A DNA stretch of 64,000 bases, taken from assembly GCF_013778455.1 (NCBI RefSeq), contig NZ_JACEHE010000023.1, positions 59,968 to 123,967 on the forward strand. Direction: 5' to 3'. Numbering within the stretch: the stretch's first letter is position 1; every line of letters starts with the position of its first letter. Of this stretch, positions 58,489 through 64,000 are shown piece by piece. The notes under the pieces were generated by a model that worked only from the letters and a program-made list of their open reading frames with translations, was not told the DNA's origin and did no database searches. A program made the position numbers and the translations under genes. Source of the stretch: Streptomyces himalayensis subsp. himalayensis. Lineage in GTDB: Bacteria > Actinomycetota > Actinomycetes > Streptomycetales > Streptomycetaceae.

Positions 58489-58502
58489 TAGGGTTCGAAG
58501 GG
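58489..58502 (+). promoter_or_regulatory. Possible -10 of a leaderless soxR transcript
   Basis: TAGGGT (58489-58494) ends 7 bases before the soxR GTG (58502). No Shine-Dalgarno sequence is present, so the transcript may start at the GTG. Confidence 0.45.
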
Positions 58503-59062
58503 TGCCGCAGATTCCGGAGAAGATCCACGAGCTCACGGTCGGCCAGCTGTCGGCCCGCAGCGGCGCCGCCGTCTCGGCGCTGCACTTCTACGAGTCCAGG
58601 GGACTGATCAGCAGCCGTCGCACGGCGGGCAATCAGCGCCGCTACCAGCGCGACGCGTTGCGCCGTGTCGCGTTCGTCCGCGCCGCCCAGCGAGTCGGCA
58701 TCCCGCTCGCGACGATCCGCGAGGCGCTCGCCGAACTCCCCGAGGGGCGCACGCCCAACCGCGAGGACTGGGCCCGCCTCTCCGAGGCCTGGCGCTCCGA
58801 ACTCGACGAACGCATCAAGCAGCTCAGCCGCCTCCGCGACCACCTCACCGACTGCATCGGCTGCGGCTGCCTGTCCCTGGAGACATGCGTGCTCTCCAAC
58901 CCGGACGACGTCTTCGGTGAGCGGTTGACCGGTTCACGCCTGCTTCCCGAACGCGGCCGCACCGGGAAGCCGGGCGGGACGCTGCGCTCCGGCGAGACGG
59001 AACCCGATGCAGCGTCTGGTGCTGCATGCGGCCGCCCTGACACCAAGGACACCTGCCGATGA
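58502..59062 (+). CDS. soxR: Redox-sensing regulator SoxR
   Basis: 186 residues from GTG 58502. MerR-type winged helix (LTVGQLSARSGAAVSALHFYESRGLISSRRTAGNQRRY), a coiled dimerisation helix (EDWARLSEAWRSELDERIKQLSRLRDHL) and the [2Fe-2S] motif C118-x2-C121-x-C123-x5-C129 (CIGCGCLSLETC). It activates target promoters when redox-cycling compounds oxidise the cluster. In S. coelicolor (SCO1697 from memory) it answers the native antibiotic actinorhodin. The C-terminal tail of about 50 residues is longer than in E. coli. No SoxS gene, as expected for actinobacteria. Confidence 0.95.
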   Translation: MPQIPEKIHELTVGQLSARSGAAVSALHFYESRGLISSRRTAGNQRRYQRDALRRVAFVRAAQRVGIPLATIREALAELPEGRTPNREDWARLSEAWRSELDERIKQLSRLRDHLTDCIGCGCLSLETCVLSNPDDVFGERLTGSRLLPERGRTGKPGGTLRSGETEPDAASGAACGRPDTKDTCR

Positions 59063-59605
59063 CACCCAGGGCATCGGAGCGGAGCGAGCCCGGCTGAGGC
59101 TAGCGACCACGGGCAGCGAAGGGCGTCCGGCATGGAGGGCCTCGGCGCAGGGAGGGGCATTCCGCGCACCGAGGGGTGTCCGCGCGGCGAAAGTCGTCCC
59201 CGCGGCCAAGGGTGTGCGTGCAGCGCAGGGCGTTCGCGCCGCGAAGGGGTGTCCGTGCAGCGAGGGGCGTTCGCGCCGCGAAGGGTGTGCGTGCAGCGCA
59301 GGGCGTTCGCGCCGCGAAGGGTGTCCCGGGGGCGGCGCGCCCCCTCCGCGCGCCGCTCCCGGCCTCCGCGAACCGCCCTGCCGTCCCCTGTGCGGCAGGG
59401 CGGAGCCATACAGCGGAACTCCTGGCTCCAGTCCCGCGCCCCGGTCGGGCCTCAGCCGTGTTGCACAGCCCCTACTGTCCCGGCGGCACATCCCTACAGC
59501 CAGCGATTTACGTCTGGTACGGCCCCGGGCCCCTGATCCGGCAGCCGATCCGGGCACCAAAGCGGCCGCCGATCCGGCCGCAGGCGTTCTCCGACCCTCC
59601 ACCCC
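59063..59605. repeat. 543-base gap with 36-bp tandem repeats
   Basis: Three nearly exact copies of a 36-37 base unit (59208-59243, 59244-59280, 59281-59316). The first and third are identical. The unit contains GCAGCGCAGGGCGTTCGCGC. Weaker copies extend to about 59170. The rest (59330-59605) shows no gene or hairpin I can support. Confidence 0.8.
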
Positions 59606-60337
59606 TTACGGCCCCGCCCCCACCCTCAGCGCCTCCGCCACCAACTCCGCGTTGGACCTGGCCCATTGCCCGTCCGGCAGGACCAGCGTGTCCTCCAGGC
59701 CGATCCGCGCCGCCAGCCCCAGCCCCAGCCGCCGCGCCATCCGCAACACCGGCCAGGCGCCGCCCTCTTGACCATGCAGCAGCACCGGACGGCCATGGGC
59801 CGCGCCGATCGCCTCGAGCAGCTCCCGGGCCGTGTCCTCGGCGGTCTCGGGATCCCGATCGGTGACCTCGGCCAGTACCCGCAGGACCCGCGGTGCGAGG
59901 GGCGATGCGGCGAACCGGGCCGGGCCGTCCGTGCCCGACCACAGCCCGGCCTCCACGCCCACACCCCGGTCGAGAAGGGCCGCAGCCACCTCCTCGGCCC
60001 CCGGCTCATGCCAGTTGACCGACGCATGATCGGGCAGCGTCGTCCACTCGCGGATGCGCTCGGCCCGCGCCCGCGGGTCCGGCTCGGCCCACGCGCCCGT
60101 CGTCACACCGACCGGAACGCGCACGGCGGAACGTATCGCTTCGAGCGTCGCCGCAACCGCGCGCGGCGAAAGAGTGTCCTGTCCACAGGGGGACTTGGGA
60201 TGTACATGCACATCCTGGGCGCCGGCCGCGACGGCCCCCGCCGCGGCCTCGGCCATCGCCCCCGGAGAAACCGGCACGGCCGCACCATCGCCGGCCCCGC
60301 GCGGGCCGTTCAGACACACCTGGAGCAAGAAGTCCAT
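59606..60337 (-). CDS. BKACE (DUF849) family beta-keto acid cleavage-like enzyme
   Basis: 243 residues from ATG 60337. It has the family opening LLQVCLNGPRG, the zinc-binding DVHVHPKS with two His, VGVTTGAWAEPD, and further HGQEGGAW. BKACE enzymes split beta-keto acids with acetyl-CoA. This protein is shorter than usual members (about 270-310), missing parts toward the C-terminus, so activity is uncertain. No ribosome site is clear. Divergent from the gene at 60420. Confidence 0.82.
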   Translation of the reverse strand: MDFLLQVCLNGPRGAGDGAAVPVSPGAMAEAAAGAVAAGAQDVHVHPKSPCGQDTLSPRAVAATLEAIRSAVRVPVGVTTGAWAEPDPRARAERIREWTTLPDHASVNWHEPGAEEVAAALLDRGVGVEAGLWSGTDGPARFAASPLAPRVLRVLAEVTDRDPETAEDTARELLEAIGAAHGRPVLLHGQEGGAWPVLRMARRLGLGLAARIGLEDTLVLPDGQWARSNAELVAEALRVGAGP

Positions 60338-60419
60338 GTCGCCGATGGTGCCACCCGCCACTGACAATCCGGTCGCCAGCGACAGCCAGCGCCGGCCGGA
60401 CACCGAGGAGGAGCCACCT

Positions 60420-60938
60420 ATGAGCCTCGCCATCTGCTCACTCAAGTGGGAAGCAGCCCGCGGCGGCCCGCAGAAGATCTCGTACGACAGCGACGGCTAC
60501 CACCTCGTGCGCTTCCCCTACGCGGCGGACGAGGAGTCCTATGACCCGTGGAAGATGCACGCCCCGGGCCACGGTGGCGACAAGGCGTCCGCCTTCCCGG
60601 ACCGCCGTTCGGGGCTGATATGGCCCAGCCACGACGGCTGGGGTGTGCTGTCCGCGCTGGTCTTCTGGGAGGCGGCCGCCGAACCCACCGAGTACCGGGC
60701 GCGGTTCGTGCGCGATCCGCTCGGCTCGTCGACGGGGTACGACTCGACCGCCACGACCGATGGGGCCGCCACCCGGGGCGGCCAGTACCGCTCTTACGTG
60801 TGGCAGATGTTCGTGCACCCGGGCACACCGTTGGGGCTGAAGGTCTCGGCGCGCGGCGCGGGGGACAAGAAGCTGGGCACACCGCTGATCCTGGCCGAGT
60901 TCAAGCTCGCCATCCACACGGACGTGATCACTCCGTAG
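60420..60938 (+). CDS. Conserved-looking hypothetical protein, 172 residues
   Basis: ATG 60420 with AGGAGG upstream. The product starts MSLAICSLKWEAARGGPQKI and is rich in Trp, Tyr, His and Gly (WKMHAPGHGGDKASAFP, SGLIWPSHDGWGVLSALVFWEAAAEP, YRSYVWQMFVHPGTPLGLKVSARG). No leader, membrane helix or known motif. The beta-strand-rich pattern may be a small beta-sandwich. I do not recognise the family. It ends at a 10-bp hairpin. Confidence 0.7.
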   Translation: MSLAICSLKWEAARGGPQKISYDSDGYHLVRFPYAADEESYDPWKMHAPGHGGDKASAFPDRRSGLIWPSHDGWGVLSALVFWEAAAEPTEYRARFVRDPLGSSTGYDSTATTDGAATRGGQYRSYVWQMFVHPGTPLGLKVSARGAGDKKLGTPLILAEFKLAIHTDVITP

Positions 60939-60965
60939 CGCAGAAACGGTCCGGCGCTTCTCGCA

Positions 60966-60995
60966 CGGGGGTGCGCCCAGGATGTCGCACCCCCG
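60966..60995. terminator. Perfect 10-bp hairpin between convergent genes
   Basis: CGGGGGTGCG (60966-60975) and CGCACCCCCG (60986-60995) with a 10-base loop, serving both convergent genes. Confidence 0.82.
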
Positions 60996-61001
60996 TCGTG
61001 C

Positions 61002-61604
61002 TCAGGCCGACACCAGCAACCGCGCTCGTCTCGCCTCCGCCAGGGCCGCGGACGTCAGAACGGGCCGTGGCACCACTATCCCGCAGCCCGTGCAGACCGG
61101 ACCCGACGAGGGCTCATGGGCCAGATCGCTTTTCCAGACGAGGCGCGAATCCGAGCACACCGGGCACAGTTCGCCAGGCTCCCGCTCCAGGGCCGCTATC
61201 AGTCGCCGCAGTGTTTCGGCCAGCGGCCCGGCGGGATGGACACGGGGGTCGTCGCACCATGCGACCCCGAAGCCGCCCCAGGTGAGCCGGTGCCAGTCGT
61301 CCACGCTGCCCGGCCTGCGCAGTCCGTCGTGCTTCTCCCTCTTGCGCCGCTCGGCGAACTGGGCCTCGTAGGCGAGCCAGACCGCCCGTGCCTCCTCGAG
61401 TTCGTCGAGCGCGGCCACCAGCCGCGCCGGATCGGGTGAGCGGTCCTGCTGCCCGAAGCCCGCCCGGGAGCAGAGATGGTCCCAGGTGGCCCGGTGGCCG
61501 TAAGGGGCGAACCGCTCGAGGCACTTGCGCAGTGAGTACCGCCGTAGTGCCAGGTCGTTGCGGGGGTCGCGCACCTGTCTCGCGAGACTCCGGAATCCGG
61601 CCAT
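61002..61604 (-). CDS. Hypothetical protein with zinc-ribbon-like C-terminus
   Basis: 200 residues from ATG 61604 (GGAGGTG 7 bases upstream). Middle part ARLVAALDELEEARAVWLAYEAQFAERRKREKHDGLRR is helical. The C-terminal part has CPVC then, 24 residues later, CTGC (LCPVCSDSRL, VCTGCGIVVP), the pattern of a four-Cys zinc ribbon. This may bind DNA or protein. No enzyme motif. Unknown family. Confidence 0.72.
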   Translation of the reverse strand: MAGFRSLARQVRDPRNDLALRRYSLRKCLERFAPYGHRATWDHLCSRAGFGQQDRSPDPARLVAALDELEEARAVWLAYEAQFAERRKREKHDGLRRPGSVDDWHRLTWGGFGVAWCDDPRVHPAGPLAETLRRLIAALEREPGELCPVCSDSRLVWKSDLAHEPSSGPVCTGCGIVVPRPVLTSAALAEARRARLLVSA

Positions 61605-61905
61605 CGCTCTGCACCTCCGTCACATGTACTCCGGCTGATTCGGCGTCGTCGTACGGACGTCGTCGAATAGACGTATCGACACGCCATTCGGCTCCATCCG
61701 AATTCGGATGACATCCGCCGGTTGCTCTCGAGGATCCCGGACGGGCCGTCAAGCGGCTGTCAGTGACTGGTCGTTCTGGTCTCTTCGGACGGTCAACACC
61801 CGCTCTGGGCCCTGTAATGATTCGGAAAACGTGACGCATGTTCATCTTCAATCGTCGCGGTACCGGCGGTAACCTCCGGCTCACCCATCGTCGGGAGGAG
61901 CAGGA
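61605..61905. promoter_or_regulatory. 301-base region upstream of penicillin acylase
   Basis: No gene seen. It holds a perfect 16-bp palindrome CATCCGAATTCGGATG (61695-61710) and the ribosome site GGGAGGAG (61893-61900). The AT-richer part (61810-61850) is the likely promoter of the acylase. Confidence 0.5.
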
Positions 61906-64000
61906 ATGCCACGGCGTACCCCCCACCACACCCTCGTCAGATCCCTGCGCAGATCCGCGGGCTCACTGGCCGTCACGGCTGTATTCGTCCTTACCGGGGG
62001 CCTGTTGGCCCCTGTCCCGGCAGCCGCCGCGGCGGAGCCGGCCGCAGCCGACTACTGCGAAGGCCAGTGCGCCGACATCCTGCCGCCCGGTGCGAACGGC
62101 AGTGCCACGCTCGCCGAGATCCTCGCCAACCAGCTATTGGGCACTCAGCCCGCGCACGCCGATGACCAGTTGGGCCCCTATGACGCGCTCTCCTCCGGGT
62201 ACCCGACTCTCACGGACGACACCCTCACCCGGTACTTCAACGACGCTTCTTTCGGCGTCCCCGACGACCAGGTCGCCTCCGTCACCCGCCCCCGCGACGA
62301 TGTGACGATCACCCGCGACAAGAAGTACGGCATTCCGCACATCAAGGGGACCACGCGCTACGGAACCGAGTTCGGCGCCGGCTATGCCGCCGGGCAGGAC
62401 CGTCTCTGGCTCATCGACCTGTTCCGGCACATCGGTCGCGGCGAGCTCACCTCGTTCGCCGGCGGCGCACTCGCCAACCAGGGCCTTGAGCAGCAGTTCT
62501 GGCCGCAGGCCCCGTACACCGAGGAGGATCTGCAGAGGCAGGTCGACCACCTCCGCAGCGCCTCGGGCGCGCGCGGCGAGCAGGCGATGGCCGATGCGCA
62601 GGCCTATATCGACGGTCTCAACGCCTATCGCGAACAGGCCAAGAAAGGCCGGTACTTTCCCGGCGAGTACGTCCTCACCGGCAAGATCGACGCGATCACC
62701 AACGTCGGAGAGATAGAGCCCTTCAAGATCACCGACATGATCGCGCTCGCCTCGGTCGTGGGCGGCCTCTTCGGCAACGGCGGCGGGGGAGAGGTCGAAG
62801 CCGCGCTCTCCCTGCTCACGGCTCAGCAGAAGTACGGCATCGAAGAAGGCACCAGGGTCTGGGAGTCCTTCCGGCAGCGCAACGACCCGGAGAGCGTGCT
62901 GACCCTCCACGACGGCAGCAGCTTCCCGTATGCCGACAAGCCCGACAGCCCGCGCGGCACGGCCCTCCCCGACTCCGGATCGGTCGAGCGCGAGCAGCTC
63001 GTGTACGACCGCGAGGGCTCGGCGGCGAGCGCCACAGGTGTCCAGAGCACCGAAAGCACCCAGAGCGCGTCGAGTCCTCGGACGCCCAAGGACCCCGTGA
63101 AGGTGAACGGCCGCCTCAAGCCCCTCCAGGGCATCTTCGACGCCGGTGTGCTGCCCGCCGGCCTCTTCGCCGGGGGAGCGAGCAGGAAGGGCATGTCCAA
63201 CGCCCTGCTCGTCTCCGGCGAGCACACCGCCAGCGGTCACCCCGTGGCCGTATTCGGCCCGCAGACCGGCTACTTCGCGCCGCAGCTGCTGATGATGCAG
63301 GAGCTCCAGGGACCCGGCATCAGCGCGCACGGCGTCTCGTTCGCGGGCGTCGGCATGTACGTCCAGCTGGGCCGCGGCCAGGACTACGCCTGGTCGGCCA
63401 CCTCAGCAGGACAGGACATCACCGACACGTACGCCGTCGAGCTCTGCGAACCGGGCGGCGGCACCCCCACCAAGCAGTCCACGCACTACCTCTACAGGGG
63501 CGCCTGCACCCCCATGGAGAGGCTGGAGAAGCGCAACTCCTGGAAGCCGACAGTGGCCGACTCCACGGCCGCCGGCTCGTACCGGATGCAGGTCTTCCGC
63601 ACCCACTACGGCATCGTCACGCACCGCGCCACGGTCGGCGGCAAGCCCGTCGCCTACACCTCGCTGCGCTCCACGTACCGGCACGAGGCCGACTCGATCA
63701 TCGGCTTCCAGATGCTGAACGACCTGTCCTACGTCACGGACGCCAAGACGTTCCAGCAGGCTGCGCAGCACATCAGCTACGCCTTCAACTGGTTCTACGC
63801 CGACTCGCGCGACATCGCGTATTACAACAGCGGCGCCAACCCGGTGCGTGCGGCGAACGTCGATCCGTCGTTCCCGGTGAAGGCCGAGAAGGCGTACGAA
63901 TGGCGGGACTTCGACCCGACGCACAACACCGCCGCGTACACACCGCCCGACCAGCACCCCCACTCGGTGAACCAGGACTACTACATCTCCTGGAACAACA
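61906..64000 (+). CDS. Secreted penicillin acylase family Ntn-hydrolase (3' truncated by window)
   Basis: 698 residues seen, open to the window edge. ATG 61906 with GGGAGGAG 5 bases upstream. Leader 1-40 (LAVTAVFVLTGGLLAPVPAAAAA). The alpha-chain part shows ITRDKKYGIPHIKGTTRYGTEFGAGYAAGQDRLWLIDLFRHIGRGELTSF. Autocleavage is expected before Ser431 (KGM-SNALLVSG), which becomes the nucleophile of the beta chain, with GPQTGYFAPQ after it. It hydrolyses amides such as penicillins, acyl-homoserine lactones or cyclic lipopeptides. Which one is not visible. The catalytic end of the beta chain is partly outside. Confidence 0.93.
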   Translation, partial: MPRRTPHHTLVRSLRRSAGSLAVTAVFVLTGGLLAPVPAAAAAEPAAADYCEGQCADILPPGANGSATLAEILANQLLGTQPAHADDQLGPYDALSSGYPTLTDDTLTRYFNDASFGVPDDQVASVTRPRDDVTITRDKKYGIPHIKGTTRYGTEFGAGYAAGQDRLWLIDLFRHIGRGELTSFAGGALANQGLEQQFWPQAPYTEEDLQRQVDHLRSASGARGEQAMADAQAYIDGLNAYREQAKKGRYFPGEYVLTGKIDAITNVGEIEPFKITDMIALASVVGGLFGNGGGGEVEAALSLLTAQQKYGIEEGTRVWESFRQRNDPESVLTLHDGSSFPYADKPDSPRGTALPDSGSVEREQLVYDREGSAASATGVQSTESTQSASSPRTPKDPVKVNGRLKPLQGIFDAGVLPAGLFAGGASRKGMSNALLVSGEHTASGHPVAVFGPQTGYFAPQLLMMQELQGPGISAHGVSFAGVGMYVQLGRGQDYAWSATSAGQDITDTYAVELCEPGGGTPTKQSTHYLYRGACTPMERLEKRNSWKPTVADSTAAGSYRMQVFRTHYGIVTHRATVGGKPVAYTSLRSTYRHEADSIIGFQMLNDLSYVTDAKTFQQAAQHISYAFNWFYADSRDIAYYNSGANPVRAANVDPSFPVKAEKAYEWRDFDPTHNTAAYTPPDQHPHSVNQDYYISWNN

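Overview
The window is very GC-rich with strong codon-position bias, GTG and TTG starts, ATGA/GTGA stop-start overlaps and long twin-arginine or Sec leaders. This is typical of Streptomyces chromosomal DNA. From memory, several products match Streptomyces coelicolor genes in the same relative order (GDSL lipase SCO1725, homogentisate dioxygenase SCO1715, SoxR SCO1697), so I read it as an ordinary core-chromosome stretch of a Streptomyces species, with no phage or plasmid island. No tRNA, rRNA or CRISPR array was seen.

Layout. 1-1931: the 3' end of a DnaE2-type error-prone polymerase, overlapping a Y-family-like (ImuB-like) protein. 2141-6078: a CitB/DcuR-type response regulator divergent from tctCBA, a tripartite tricarboxylate uptake operon. 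6280-11470: haloalkane-dehalogenase-like hydrolase, ECF sigma factor, methyltransferase-NUDIX fusion, DUF402 protein, double-GNAT acetyltransferase and a YtrA-type GntR regulator. 11513-12622: an AAA ATPase. 13040-23822: a surface polysaccharide locus with a secreted GH39-like glycosidase convergent with a six- or seven-gene leftward run (small membrane protein, CelD/FemAB-like acyltransferase, two GT2 glycosyltransferases, polysaccharide deacetylase, and a 1398-residue flippase joined to a second polytopic membrane enzyme). 23973-28024: secreted subtilisin, secreted GDSL lipase and a membrane Ser/Thr kinase. 28069-34619: a SigK/RskA module divergent from a DUF4331 protein, a TPR protein and a His-rich NicO-type metal transporter. 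34766-41561: small protein, Tat-exported M20 amidohydrolase, a type ISP C-terminal-like protein, GntR/UTRA regulator, hmgA and a TetR. 41690-46978: molybdopterin oxidoreductase, CitMHS citrate transporter and MFS transporter. 47146-52805: orphan sugar-type ABC ATPase, aldehyde and alcohol dehydrogenases, MHS-family transporter. 52813-58394: EamA transporter, ArsR-like regulator, two TetR regulators, acyl-CoA dehydrogenase and MaoC hydratase. 58502-64000: SoxR, a BKACE-family enzyme, two conserved hypotheticals and a penicillin acylase cut by the window end.

The most useful new observations are regulatory or structural. (1) sigK and the DUF4331 gene have mirror-image promoters of one type (CATCC/AATCC, 15-bp spacer, CCGAAT), matching the known mycobacterial SigK consensus. 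This predicts that SigK controls itself and the DUF4331-TPR-NicO genes. (2) An identical 17-bp operator AACTA-N7-TAGTT lies at the TetR/acyl-CoA dehydrogenase intergenic region and upstream of the aldehyde/alcohol dehydrogenase pair. (3) A 16-bp operator CTAAGC-N4-GCTCAG lies both before a second tetR and before the MaoC gene. (4) A 169-bp hairpin element flanked by CTAG sits in frame inside the molybdopterin oxidoreductase gene. Its arm differences are almost all of the kind that keep G-U pairing in the bottom-strand transcript. (5) The flippase-polymerase fusion organises a polysaccharide locus I cannot assign to a known polymer.

Several intergenic regions hold short tandem repeats (18, 36 and about 40 bp), marking places where this genome expands by slippage or unequal exchange.
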